This document shows positions 26,301-34,644 of a DNA stretch of 64,000 nt, piece by piece. The DNA is from an uncultured Phascolarctobacterium sp. (lineage in GTDB: Bacteria; Bacillota; Negativicutes; Acidaminococcales; Acidaminococcaceae). The position numbers and the translations under genes are program-made. Within the stretch, counting starts at the first letter, position 1; every line of letters begins with the position of its first letter. The stretch lies in assembly GCA_900545025.1 (NCBI GenBank), contig UQXH01000001.1, positions 62,001 to 126,000 of the forward strand, given 5' to 3'. Below the pieces are notes generated by a model, which saw nothing but the letters and a program-made list of their open reading frames with translations, was not told where the DNA came from and ran no database searches.

Positions 26301-27389
26301 ATGTATACTTACGTTCATGGTGGGGATATTTATACTCAGAAGCAAACTGCAGCTGGTAAAGACATGATTGATTTTTCAGCAAATATCAATCCCCTGGGCT
26401 TGCCTGCGGGTGTTAAAACTGCTATTAAAACTGCTATTAAAAAATGTGTAAATTATCCTGACCCGTTTTGCCGTGAGTTGACGCAGGCAACAGCTGATTT
26501 TCTGCATATAGATAAAGAATGGCTGTTTTTCGGTAATGGTGCTGCTGATGTACTTTTCCGACTGGCACTGGCGATAAAGCCTAAGAAAGCATTGCTTTTG
26601 GCACCAACATTTGCTGATTATGAAAAAGCATTGCGTTCTGTTGATTGCGGCATAAGCTACTACAATTTACCCAGCAAGCATGAATTTATTGTGCAAAAGG
26701 ATATTTTGCGCCGTATTACGACCAGGACAGATATAGTAGTTATCTGTAATCCTAATAATCCTACCGGTCAGCTGACTGACAGAAGCTTGCTTGAACATAT
26801 TCTTGCAAAGTGTAATGAAGTAGGCGCCTATCTGTTGCTTGATGAATGTTTTATGGATTTTGTTGATGAAGATAAAGCATTCAGTATGCGCGATGTACTG
26901 GCTGCTAATCACAGATTGATTATTCTCAAAGCGTTTACCAAGACTTTTGCTATTCCTGGTGTAAGGCTTGGGTATTGTATGAATGCAGATGCTGCTTTAT
27001 GTAAGGCTTTGCACGAAAGCGGTCAGGACTGGAGTGTTTCTGTCTTAGCGCAGGAAGCAGGCTGTGCGGCTTTGCAGGAAAAAGAATATTTAAATGAATC
27101 TTATATACTGATCAAAGAAGAACGTCAGTATCTTATAAATCAGCTGAAAGCCTTGGGAGCAGAAGTATATGGCTCCCATGCAAACTACATATTTTTCTAT
27201 ATGGAAAAACCAGCTCAGCTTAAGGAATTACTGTATCAACAGGGATATATGATTCGTTCCTGTGCCAATTACCATAATCTGGGTGAGGGTTATTACAGAA
27301 TCGCGGTAAAAACAAGGGTGCTGAACCGTGGTCTTATTAAAGCAATTAAGGAAGCAAGAAAAAATGCGCTCATTACTGGTACTTATTGA
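26301..27389 (+). CDS. cobD: Threonine-phosphate decarboxylase CobD
   Basis: PLP enzyme making (R)-1-amino-2-propanol phosphate for the nucleotide loop. 362 residues, class I/II aminotransferase fold. The N-terminal YVHGGDIYTQ and IDFSANINPLGLP are family hallmarks; NPNNPTGQL and LLDECFMDF bind PLP, and the Schiff-base Lys is expected in LKAFTKTFAIPGVRLGY. The 3' end overlaps the next gene by 26 bases in a different frame. Confidence 0.9.
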   Translation: MYTYVHGGDIYTQKQTAAGKDMIDFSANINPLGLPAGVKTAIKTAIKKCVNYPDPFCRELTQATADFLHIDKEWLFFGNGAADVLFRLALAIKPKKALLLAPTFADYEKALRSVDCGISYYNLPSKHEFIVQKDILRRITTRTDIVVICNPNNPTGQLTDRSLLEHILAKCNEVGAYLLLDECFMDFVDEDKAFSMRDVLAANHRLIILKAFTKTFAIPGVRLGYCMNADAALCKALHESGQDWSVSVLAQEAGCAALQEKEYLNESYILIKEERQYLINQLKALGAEVYGSHANYIFFYMEKPAQLKELLYQQGYMIRSCANYHNLGEGYYRIAVKTRVLNRGLIKAIKEARKNALITGTY

Positions 27390-28491
27390 TGGTTTAGGTG
27401 ATGAACCAATTCCTGACTGGAAAGGGCTTACACCTTTTCAGAGGGCACAACATAATAACATAGATAAATTACTGGACGGAAAAGTTGCAGCAGAAATTTC
27501 TATTTGTGGAAATGATATTATACCAGAAAGCTGCAGTTGTATTCTGCGCCTATTAGGGGTGAAGAATAACTATATTCCACGAAGCCGTTCCTATTTGGAA
27601 TTGCTTGCGCATAACAGAGATATTTCAGAATTTGAAATGGTACTCAGATGCAACCTTGTAGCTGTCAATGAGCATAATATTATGACTGCCTTCAACGGAA
27701 CAGGACTGAATATTGTAGAAATGCAGAAAGCTGCTGCGGTATGCAATGATATTTTAAAAGAAATAGAGTTTATCCATTTGTCTGAATATCGTAATCTGAT
27801 GATTTTAAACAGAGAGCAACAGGTATTAAGCTGTCATGTTCCGCCGCCACATGAAAATGTAGGTGAAAATATTTATTTTTTGCTTACAGAGCTGATGCAA
27901 AATTCGCTGGCTATGAAATATTTTCTGGAAGTTGCAGAACAAAGATTGCAGAAATTCAGCAGAAACGGTCTGAGATATATGCTGTATCCGTGGGGAGCTG
28001 CTGACAGATGTGTGCTGCCGTCTTTTTTTGAGCTGCACCATGTAAAGGGAGCTGCAGTATGCAAAGCAGAAATTGTCGCCGGTATTGCTACAGCACTTGG
28101 TATGCAGGTAGAAATTCCTGCTAATGCTACCGGTGATATCGATACTGACATAGAGGCTAAAACAACTTCTGCGCTTAATCTGTTACAGGACAATGATTTT
28201 GTGATAGCCCACTTTAACGGCAGTGATGAAGCTTCTCATCGATATGATGCTGAAGGCAAGCTGCATTTTATTGAAAAAATTGACGAATATTTTCTCGGCA
28301 GGATTATGCAGGAGTATCATGAGCCTTTACGAATAGTTGTCTGCGGCGACCATGTAACCAGTTCTGTAAGTGGCAAGCATGGTCGAGGCGCAGTACCCGT
28401 AGTTGCAGGCAGCATAAATTGCAGCGCCCAAGATATCGATATCAATTCCTATAAAGAAATACTAAACTTTTTGATGAGAGAGAGTGATTGA
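27364..28491 (+). CDS. Phosphoglycerate mutase/alkaline phosphatase-superfamily protein in the cobalamin operon
   Basis: About 375 residues resembling the archaeal-type 2,3-bisphosphoglycerate-independent phosphoglycerate mutase (ApgM) branch of the alkaline phosphatase superfamily. Metal-binding blocks are visible: LLVLIDGLGDEPIPDW at the start, FNGSDEASHRYDAEGKLHF, and CGDHVTSSVSGKHGRGAVPV. A Ser in PESCSCILRLLG lies where ApgM has its phospho-acceptor (GSDVA). ATG 27364 starts inside cobD; the upstream in-frame TTG would overlap further. Placement between cobD and cbiP suggests a phosphatase or phosphotransfer step in nucleotide-loop assembly, for example on alpha-ribazole phosphate, but that is inference. 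Confidence 0.75.
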   Translation: MRSLLVLIDGLGDEPIPDWKGLTPFQRAQHNNIDKLLDGKVAAEISICGNDIIPESCSCILRLLGVKNNYIPRSRSYLELLAHNRDISEFEMVLRCNLVAVNEHNIMTAFNGTGLNIVEMQKAAAVCNDILKEIEFIHLSEYRNLMILNREQQVLSCHVPPPHENVGENIYFLLTELMQNSLAMKYFLEVAEQRLQKFSRNGLRYMLYPWGAADRCVLPSFFELHHVKGAAVCKAEIVAGIATALGMQVEIPANATGDIDTDIEAKTTSALNLLQDNDFVIAHFNGSDEASHRYDAEGKLHFIEKIDEYFLGRIMQEYHEPLRIVVCGDHVTSSVSGKHGRGAVPVVAGSINCSAQDIDINSYKEILNFLMRESD

Positions 28492-28492
28492 T

Positions 28493-30013
28493 GTGGCAAA
28501 AGCTATAATGGTACAGGGAACAATGTCTAATGCAGGTAAAAGCCTGGTAACTGCCGGTTTGTGCCGTGTATTTAATCAGGATGGTAAAAAAGTAGCTCCG
28601 TTTAAATCACAGAATATGGCTTTAAACTCCTTTATTACCAAAGAAGGAGCTGAAATGGGTCGTGCGCAGGTAGTACAGGCTGAAGCAGCTAACATTGAAC
28701 CCAGCGCCTTAATGAATCCTATCCTGTTAAAGCCTACAAGTGACAGCGGCTCTCAGGTAATCGTGAACGGCGAAGCTATTGGTACCATGACTGCTGCTGA
28801 ATATTTTAAATTCAAGACTAATCTCATTCCTGATATAATGAAAGCTTACAATCAGCTTGATGCAGCTTATGATGTCATTGTGCTGGAAGGTGCAGGCAGC
28901 CCAGCAGAAATCAATCTTAAAACTCAGGATATAGTAAACATGGGTATGGCTAAAATGGCCAAAGCTCCTGTATTATTGGTTGCTGACATTGATCGCGGCG
29001 GTGTATTCGCTTCTATCTATGGCACTTTGATGTTGATGGATGAAGATGAACGTGCCATGGTTAAAGGCGTTATCATTAATAAATTCCGTGGTGATGTTGA
29101 TATTCTGCGTCCTGGTCTGGACATGATTGAAGCAAAGACAGGAGTGCCTGTTGTGGGCGTTCTGCCGATGCTGCATATAGATATAGAAGATGAGGATAGT
29201 CTTTCTGAAAGACTGACAGCACATACTGAAGTTAAATTGGTGGATATAGCTGTTGTCAGAATCCCGCGTATGTCCAACTATACAGACTTTAATGTATTTG
29301 AACTGATTCCCGGAGTATCACTGCGTTATGTAACTTCCGTAAAAGAACTTGGCACCCCGGATATGATTATTATTCCTGGTACAAAGAACACTATCGGTGA
29401 CTTGAAATGGCTGCGTCAAAGCGGACTTGAAGCTGAAATTAAGAAAAAAGCCAGCGAAGGTACAGTTATTTTCGGTGTATGCGGCGGCTATCAGATGTTA
29501 GGTAAAAATATCTCTGATCCCTATGGCGTAGAAGAAGGCGGAGATACTCCTGGTATTGGTCTTTTGGATGTAGAGACAATCTTTGCAGAGAAAAAACGTA
29601 CTATCCAAATGTCTGGAAAATTTGCTGCAGTGCAGGGTATTTTTGCTAATTTGAGTGATAAACCTTTGGTTGGTTATGAAATTCACTCCGGTGTAACAAA
29701 TTTTGCTGCTGAAAATGCTATGACTGAGATTAAGCCTATTCATGAGGCTGGCGAAGCAATGCTGGAAGGTTCGCAAAATGTTACCGAAAAAATAAATGTT
29801 TACGGTACATATGTACATGGCATTTTCGATGGTGACGGAATTGCCGCTGCAGTTGTGGAAGCATTGCTGGCGAAAAAAGGCCTGAAAATGGAAGATATAA
29901 AAACTGTTAATTTTGCTGATTATAAAAAACAGCAATACGATATTCTGGCCGACAGTATCAGAAAGAATTTAGATATGGAAAAAATTTATGCTATATTGGA
30001 AGCAGGTGTCTAA
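28493..30013 (+). CDS. cbiP: Cobyric acid synthase CbiP
   Basis: Amidates the b, d, e and g side chains of adenosylcobyrinate diamide using glutamine and ATP. About 506 residues: N-terminal ATPase domain with MVQGTMSNAGKSLVTAGLCR and PFKSQNMALNSFITKEGAE, LLVADIDRGGVFASIYGTL, then a glutamine amidotransferase domain with IIPGTKNTIGDL, the nucleophile in FGVCGGYQMLGK and the His in TYVHGIFD. GTG 28493 (giving MAKAIMV) or GTG 28484 are possible starts. CobO follows without a gap. Confidence 0.93.
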   Translation: MAKAIMVQGTMSNAGKSLVTAGLCRVFNQDGKKVAPFKSQNMALNSFITKEGAEMGRAQVVQAEAANIEPSALMNPILLKPTSDSGSQVIVNGEAIGTMTAAEYFKFKTNLIPDIMKAYNQLDAAYDVIVLEGAGSPAEINLKTQDIVNMGMAKMAKAPVLLVADIDRGGVFASIYGTLMLMDEDERAMVKGVIINKFRGDVDILRPGLDMIEAKTGVPVVGVLPMLHIDIEDEDSLSERLTAHTEVKLVDIAVVRIPRMSNYTDFNVFELIPGVSLRYVTSVKELGTPDMIIIPGTKNTIGDLKWLRQSGLEAEIKKKASEGTVIFGVCGGYQMLGKNISDPYGVEEGGDTPGIGLLDVETIFAEKKRTIQMSGKFAAVQGIFANLSDKPLVGYEIHSGVTNFAAENAMTEIKPIHEAGEAMLEGSQNVTEKINVYGTYVHGIFDGDGIAAAVVEALLAKKGLKMEDIKTVNFADYKKQQYDILADSIRKNLDMEKIYAILEAGV

Positions 30014-30544
30014 ATGAAAGACGGCGGCCTGATACATATATATTGCGGTGACGGTAAAGGCAAAACAACAGCTGCTGTAGGTTTAGCTGTGCGTTGCAGT
30101 GGACATGGTAATAAGGTATTGCTGGTGCAGTTTTTGAAAAGCAGGCCTACCGGAGAGCTTAAATCACTTGCTTTACTGCCAGGTATCGAAATATTGCGCG
30201 GCAAAGAGAATAATAAATTTACTTTTCAGATGACTGTGGAGGAAAAGGCTGTTGTATTGAAAAATCATATGGACTTATTTGCCAAGGTCCAAGGAAAATG
30301 CCTGCAGGATAAAATAGATTTGCTTATTTTAGACGAGGTTATCGGAGCCTGCAATACCGGTGTTTTTGAATTAGAGGCTTTGCTTAAATTTTTACAAAAC
30401 AAACCGCAAGAACTGGAAGTTGTGCTTACAGGACGTAATCCTGCTGCTGAATTAGTTGAGCTGGCAGATTATGTATCAGAAATCTGTAAGCGTAAACATC
30501 CTTTTGATAAAGGTATCCCGGCAAGAACCGGGGTAGAAAGGTAG
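30014..30544 (+). CDS. cobO: Corrinoid adenosyltransferase CobO/BtuR
   Basis: Transfers the adenosyl group from ATP to cob(I)yrinate or other corrinoids. 176 residues; the P-loop IYCGDGKGKTTAAVGLAVR is at the very N-terminus, as in CobO/CobA-type enzymes, with LLVQFLKSRPTGEL and the LLILDEVIGACNTG Walker B region. The C-terminal VSEICKRKHPFDKGIPARTG is the conserved tail. It begins on the base after the cbiP stop. Confidence 0.93.
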   Translation: MKDGGLIHIYCGDGKGKTTAAVGLAVRCSGHGNKVLLVQFLKSRPTGELKSLALLPGIEILRGKENNKFTFQMTVEEKAVVLKNHMDLFAKVQGKCLQDKIDLLILDEVIGACNTGVFELEALLKFLQNKPQELEVVLTGRNPAAELVELADYVSEICKRKHPFDKGIPARTGVER

Positions 30545-30553
30545 GTTATTTAA

Positions 30554-31183
30554 ATGCAGTTGCAAAATGTGTTGCCTGCGGATATTGAAAACCGCAGCAT
30601 GGAAATTATCGGTGAAGAACTTGGTGAAATTAAGCTTGATCCTGAAAAAATCGATATTGTAAAACGTGTAATCCATACATCTGCTGATTTTGATTATGCA
30701 CGTACTTTGCATTTTTCTGAAGGCGTTGTAGAAAAAGCACTTACTGCATTAAAAAATGGTGCAACCATTGTTACTGATACTAATATGGCTTGTACAGGTA
30801 TCAATAAAATGGGTTTGAACAAGCTTGGGGCAAAAGCAGTTTGCTTTATGGCTGATGCCGATGTGGCTGCCCGTGCTAAAGAGGCTGGCTCTACAAGGGC
30901 GGCTGCCTGCATGGAAAAAGCTTGCAGTATTGAAGGGCCTGTTATTATTGCGGTAGGTAATGCCCCAACAGCTTTAGTACGTCTTGACGAATTGGTAAAA
31001 GAAGGAAGAATTAAACCTGAACTTGTTATTGGTGTACCCGTAGGCTTCGTCAATGTAGTAGAATCCAAAGAAATTATCATGAAAACAGGAATCCCTTATA
31101 TTGTTGCACGTGGCCGTAAAGGCGGCAGTAATGTTGCTGCAGCCATCTGCAATGCGCTTATTTATAAATTAACCAGAAAATAG
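30554..31183 (+). CDS. cbiC: Cobalt-precorrin-8 methylmutase CbiC
   Basis: Moves the methyl group from C11 to C12, giving cobyrinate. 209 residues, standard length. The catalytic His is in KRVIHTSADFDYARTLHFS; TDTNMACTGINKMGL, AVGNAPTALVRLDELV and GVPVGFVNVVESKE are family signatures, as is the terminal RGRKGGSNVAAAICNALIY. Unusually for these operons it is the last gene rather than near the start. The tRNA-Asn promoter begins eight bases after its stop. Confidence 0.93.
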   Translation: MQLQNVLPADIENRSMEIIGEELGEIKLDPEKIDIVKRVIHTSADFDYARTLHFSEGVVEKALTALKNGATIVTDTNMACTGINKMGLNKLGAKAVCFMADADVAARAKEAGSTRAAACMEKACSIEGPVIIAVGNAPTALVRLDELVKEGRIKPELVIGVPVGFVNVVESKEIIMKTGIPYIVARGRKGGSNVAAAICNALIYKLTRK

Positions 31184-31191
31184 ATTATAGC

Positions 31192-31220
31192 TTGACAGTT
31201 AGTCAACGAATTGCTATAAT
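31192..31220 (+). promoter_or_regulatory. Consensus promoter of tRNA-Asn
   Basis: Exact TTGACA (31192-31197), 17-bp spacer, exact TATAAT (31215-31220). Confidence 0.9.
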
Positions 31221-31240
31221 AATCTCTGTTAACTGATTAT

Positions 31241-31316
31241 TCCCCGATAGTTCAGCCGGTAGAACACCTGACTGTTAATCAGGGCGTCGTAGGTTCGAGT
31301 CCTACTCGGGGAGCCA
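31241..31316 (+). tRNA. tRNA-Asn (anticodon GTT)
   Basis: 76 nt. Acceptor TCCCCGA/TCGGGGA, anticodon arm CCTGA-CTGTTAA-TCAGG (anticodon GTT), T-arm GTAGG-TTCGAGT-CCTAC, discriminator G and an encoded CCA. It borders the prophage integrase gene and is the likely integration target. Confidence 0.95.
31292..31316. other. Probable left attachment site (attL) in the tRNA-Asn 3' end
   Basis: The integrase gene lies 100 bp away, and phages using tRNA genes usually recombine within the T-arm/3' end, keeping the tRNA intact. The matching attR must lie beyond the right edge, so core limits cannot be seen. Confidence 0.55.
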
Positions 31317-31325
31317 GTAAAAAAT

Positions 31326-31356
31326 AACGCTGTAGCTTAGGTTACGGCGTTTTTTG
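31326..31356 (+). terminator. Terminator after tRNA-Asn
   Basis: 9-bp stem AACGCTGTA/TACGGCGTT (one T-G pair), 8-nt loop, then a T-run. Confidence 0.82.
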
Positions 31357-31417
31357 TTTTATGTTGGAAATGGCGGGCACAATTTATCAGCGTGTTTTGG
31401 GCACGATATGGTCACGA

Positions 31418-32545
31418 TTAACCGGAAATCTCATAAATCTTGGCTACCTGATCGGCGACCATCTTATCCATATTTGGTATTGCGTGGCCATATAAATTGA
31501 GTGTATGTGATGGCTTGGAATGGCCAAGTCTTTTGCATACTTCAAGTAGCGGAACGCCGCCGGAAAGCAACTGAGTAGCATGCGTGTGTCTTAGGCAGTG
31601 AAACTTTTTATAATTTACTTCGGCACCTTTTAGTATTACAGACCAGGCACGGCGCATATTGGAAGGCAGAAATGGCGTTCCTGCACGCGTTCTGAACACA
31701 TAATCCAGCTTATCCATATAAAGTATCTTGCCGGACTTTTTTAAGGCCAGCAGGGCTGCTGTAACGCGTTCAGGAATAGTAATATATCTGCGCCCTGCGG
31801 CAGTTTTGGTTGGCATGTCTTCAGGCGGTCTGCCTGGTAATGCCTGCAGGGTGGATACTATTTTGATTGTATTTTCTTTGGTATCTACATTTTTCCATCG
31901 CAGTGACAGGAGTTCTCCTAACCTGGCACCCGTTGTTGCTGCCAAGAGAATGAAAGCATAATGCCGCCTTAATCTGGATGGGGTAGTGGGATTCTGCAGA
32001 TAATCCAGAATCTTTTTAATTTCAGCCTGGGTAAATATCTCAACCTCTTCATGTGTAACCTTTGGCGGTTCAACAAGATCCATGAAGTTTTTGTTTATGA
32101 TGCCTAGCATGTAGGCTTTTTTTACAGCGGCAGATAGAAGCTGGTAAATCTTATATTTGCTGCTGCTGGCCATGGTATCAGGCAGGCCATTTAAAAACCG
32201 TTGTACGGTAAGATTAGCAGATTTTGCCTGCAGCGGCATATCAGCTATTGGCTCTATGTGAGAGAAGGACTGCAGGTACTGCAGCTTAGATTTTGGCCGG
32301 AGATTTGCTTTGTACGTCTTGATCCACTCAATGATCCAGTCGGAGATGGTCATATCATTGGGGGCAACATAGGTATCACGGGCAAACTGAGAGCGTATAT
32401 CAGTCAGCCAGTCTTTTGCTTCTTCACGGGTGTTGAAGCGTTTGAAGAGTCTCTGACCGTATGGATCAGTAATTGCTGCTCTGTATTTGTTACGTTGTTT
32501 ATCGAAGTAAACAGTTCCTTCGCCATTTTCACGTTTTTTAGGCAT
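31418..32545 (-). CDS. Prophage tyrosine-type integrase
   Basis: Site-specific recombinase for phage integration and excision. 375 residues: an arm-type N-terminal DNA-binding domain (KKRENGEGTVYFDKQRNKYRA and RFNTREEAKDWL), a core-binding SAM-like domain (~65-165), and the catalytic domain with Arg in TTGARLGELLSLRW, HxxR in FHCLRHTHATQLLSGG, and the final His/Tyr in LGHSKPSHTLNLYGH. It sits beside tRNA-Asn, pointing toward it. The gene marks the left end of the prophage. Confidence 0.94.
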   Translation of the reverse strand: MPKKRENGEGTVYFDKQRNKYRAAITDPYGQRLFKRFNTREEAKDWLTDIRSQFARDTYVAPNDMTISDWIIEWIKTYKANLRPKSKLQYLQSFSHIEPIADMPLQAKSANLTVQRFLNGLPDTMASSSKYKIYQLLSAAVKKAYMLGIINKNFMDLVEPPKVTHEEVEIFTQAEIKKILDYLQNPTTPSRLRRHYAFILLAATTGARLGELLSLRWKNVDTKENTIKIVSTLQALPGRPPEDMPTKTAAGRRYITIPERVTAALLALKKSGKILYMDKLDYVFRTRAGTPFLPSNMRRAWSVILKGAEVNYKKFHCLRHTHATQLLSGGVPLLEVCKRLGHSKPSHTLNLYGHAIPNMDKMVADQVAKIYEISG

Positions 32546-32604
32546 AAAAAATCAGCTCCTTTACTTATTTTGGGTATAAGGTAGCAGAGCTGATTAAATC
32601 ATGT

Positions 32605-32718
32605 TATAATTAAATAGATAATCAGCCTGCTGTGGTAGGTGGGTAGGTTATATAGCAGTAATTGTTGGTAGCTTTTACTGCACGTCCCTCGGTGTTGGTA
32701 GCACCGGGGGATTTTTTT
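32605..32718 (+). ncRNA. Candidate small RNA with intrinsic terminator
   Basis: A consensus TATAAT (32605-32610, weak -35) is followed by ~100 nt without an open frame and then a 9-bp hairpin CCCTCGGTG/CACCGGGGG (32686-32710) with TTTTTTT. The terminator faces the plus strand while both flanking genes are on the minus strand, so it should end a separate transcript. The motif TGTTGGTAGC occurs twice (near 32663 and 32693). Confidence 0.45.
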
Positions 32719-33928
32719 ATTGTTCTGTTTTAAACATTAATAAATTTAACTTATAATACTTAACCCTGTTATTCGTTGAAACAATAATATGTTCTTTTGG
32801 CAAAGAGTCTAATCTATTTTTTATTGTTCCTTTAGATTTTTCTGATAGTTTTACCAATTCAGTCATTGATATTCCTTGCCCATAGAATAAAGCAGCTTGT
32901 AACAAAACATAATAAATGTTTGCAAGAAGCGTATCATGTGAAGCAATTTCATTTATTTTCTTTTTATATATTTCTATTTGAGATTTTTTACGAGTTAAAA
33001 TATTTATTGTGTCGTTAAACGTATCAAGCAGGAGATTAAGAAAACCAATTATAAAAGGTGTCATATCACCACGGTTTAATTCACTGTCAGCTTCTGAAAA
33101 GAGTGCATAATATTTTGCTCTGTTTTTCTTTATTAATACTGATAATCGTAATGCTGCTATTTTATGAAAATGTTTAGAAAGATAGTATGAAGTAATAAAC
33201 CTGTCTGTTCTACCATTTCCGTCATAAAAAGGGTGAATGTAGGCAAATAGATAGTGAAATAAGCTAATTCTAATAAGAAAAGGTAAATTGGGATTATTTA
33301 GTATATTTAAAGTAGATTCTACTGCTTCTATAATTTTTGACTCAGGCACAATACCTCGATGAATGGTTTTTCCGGATGCGGAAGCTACGTCAACAGGTTC
33401 CAATCTAAAAATAGTTCCATCAAGAGCATTTTCGGGTTTTTCTGCAATTACTTCTTTGTGAGCAAAATCATCATAAAAATCTCTTATATCTTGACATGTT
33501 TCAAACTTAATTTCAGTATCGCTTAAAAGACTGTGGTATTTATTTACTACACTTGCAAACCGAGCATTATGTGGAGCAGTACCGTCAATTATATCTCTAA
33601 GTTCTTTTCTTGTACTATGCACACCTTCGATATCATTAGTAGATTTTACTTCTTCTAATATTGATAATAGTGAAAATTGGTGCAGTACTACAGGTGGGAC
33701 AGAATGTATTACATATAGAAAGTTTTCGTAGGCTTTGTAGATTTTTTCTATTAACAATACTATATTTTCAGAGTAGTTAAAAAAAGCTGGATAAGAATTT
33801 CTATGATTGTATTGTTTTATTATAATGTCTAAATGCTGTACAAAAGGTGAGTTATAACGTTTTTGGTATTCAGCCTCATGCAAATTTTCGTTTTTATAAT
33901 AAATTTTTGTCAGGCTATCGTATGTCAT
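32717..33928 (-). CDS. Fic domain protein (probable AMP-transferase) in the prophage
   Basis: 403 residues. The Fic core motif is canonical: YIHPFYDGNGRTDRF, with catalytic His and phosphate-binding loop. Upstream, SILEEVKSTNDIEGVHS holds a T-x-x-x-E-G inhibitory-helix motif, as in autoinhibited class II Fic proteins. A C-terminal winged-helix-like region (ILLQAALFYGQGISMTELV and SEKSKGTIKNRLDSLP, in parts) suggests DNA binding and perhaps autoregulation. It lies between integrase and repressor, the usual place for lysogenic accessory genes. Fic proteins modify target proteins with AMP; the target here is unknown. Confidence 0.87.
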   Translation of the reverse strand: MTYDSLTKIYYKNENLHEAEYQKRYNSPFVQHLDIIIKQYNHRNSYPAFFNYSENIVLLIEKIYKAYENFLYVIHSVPPVVLHQFSLLSILEEVKSTNDIEGVHSTRKELRDIIDGTAPHNARFASVVNKYHSLLSDTEIKFETCQDIRDFYDDFAHKEVIAEKPENALDGTIFRLEPVDVASASGKTIHRGIVPESKIIEAVESTLNILNNPNLPFLIRISLFHYLFAYIHPFYDGNGRTDRFITSYYLSKHFHKIAALRLSVLIKKNRAKYYALFSEADSELNRGDMTPFIIGFLNLLLDTFNDTINILTRKKSQIEIYKKKINEIASHDTLLANIYYVLLQAALFYGQGISMTELVKLSEKSKGTIKNRLDSLPKEHIIVSTNNRVKYYKLNLLMFKTEQ

Positions 33929-33945
33929 AAATCCTCCTAAGTATC

Positions 33946-34014
33946 TTTTACAAAAAAGCTGAATTTTGAAAAAGACGTTTTTGTTTTTTACAAAAAAGCT
34001 GGATTTTGGAAAAG
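33946..34014. repeat. Two 29-nt direct repeats upstream of fic
   Basis: 33946-33974 and 33986-34014 are identical except for two A-to-G changes, and each contains CAAAAAAGCTG. They lie 18-86 bp upstream of the fic start on the minus strand, where operators would be expected. Confidence 0.7.
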
Positions 34015-34091
34015 CGGGTAAAAATCGGCATAAGACTGGTCGATTTTTATAGGAAAAGCATAAATGAACTTAATCTACATTTTTATTTTTC

Positions 34092-34121
34092 TATAAACTG
34101 GTCGAATTCGACCAGTTTATA
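34092..34121. promoter_or_regulatory. 30-bp perfect palindrome, candidate operator
   Basis: Perfect dyad centred on GAATTC, each arm reading TATAAACTGGTCGAA. A further copy of the half-site ACTGGTCGA lies at 34035-34043. No T-run follows on either strand, so a protein-binding site between repressor and fic genes is likelier than a terminator. Confidence 0.6.
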
Positions 34122-34144
34122 TTAGCTCCATCTAAGTGGAAAAA

Positions 34145-34516
34145 TTATCCTGCCGCATTTTGTGTAGCTTTATTTGTGGATTTTTGGTTATCTAACTTTA
34201 GCTTTATAATTCCGTCAATTTCTTTTTTATTGTTATCGTTTAATTTACGATAAATTTTTAGATGTTTAGTTTCCTGTTCGGTTAAAGAAATAGATGATAT
34301 TGTAGGTGGAAACAAATCATTTATACTAATTTCTAAGGCGTTTGCAATTTTAAAAAGAATATCTTGTTCAGCTTCATTAGTTGCATTTTCGTATCCTGAT
34401 ACAGTATTGTGTTTAACTCCAATTTTATTACCTAATTCTTTTTGTGTTAAACCTCGCATTTTTCGATATTCTCTTATTTTATTTGAAACATATTGTCTAA
34501 TATCCACATTTTTCAC
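34145..34516 (-). CDS. CI-like phage repressor, XRE family
   Basis: 123 residues. N-terminal helix-turn-helix (~8-65): REYRKMRGLTQKELGNKIGV and HNTVSGYENATNEAEQDILF-type recognition region, then ALEISINDLFPP. The C-terminal part is short, charged and lacks the LexA-like autoprotease domain, so relief is more likely through the prophage antirepressor than by self-cleavage. It is transcribed away from the Cro-like gene, from a promoter at 34532-34560. Confidence 0.85.
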   Translation of the reverse strand: MKNVDIRQYVSNKIREYRKMRGLTQKELGNKIGVKHNTVSGYENATNEAEQDILFKIANALEISINDLFPPTISSISLTEQETKHLKIYRKLNDNNKKEIDGIIKLKLDNQKSTNKATQNAAG

Positions 34517-34531
34517 CTCTTTTATTAACTA

Positions 34532-34560
34532 CATAATACACGAAACAATGATGCTTTTCA
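34532..34560 (-). promoter_or_regulatory. Repressor-maintenance-type promoter (minus strand)
   Basis: On the minus strand TTGAAA (34560-34555), 17-bp spacer, TATTAT (34537-34532), 16 bp upstream of the repressor start. An inverted pair ACGAAA (34539-34544) and TTTCGT (34570-34575) flanks the -35. Confidence 0.6.
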
Positions 34561-34593
34561 AGAAAAATATTTCGTAAAACATGAAGAAAATTG

Positions 34594-34622
34594 TTGACAT
34601 GGTTACAAACTTCGAGTATTAT
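34594..34622 (+). promoter_or_regulatory. Early rightward phage promoter with operator in its spacer
   Basis: TTGACA (34594-34599), 17-bp spacer, TATTAT (34617-34622). The spacer contains ACAAACTTCGAG (34605-34616), which recurs exactly at 34831-34842 as one arm of an inverted repeat. Confidence 0.7.
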
Positions 34623-34644
34623 GAAGTAGCAAGGAGGCGATAAA

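Noticed and set aside
33946..34014. Possible CRISPR-like repeat pair
   Set aside because: Only two copies with an 11-bp gap and no spacers; these are promoter-proximal direct repeats.
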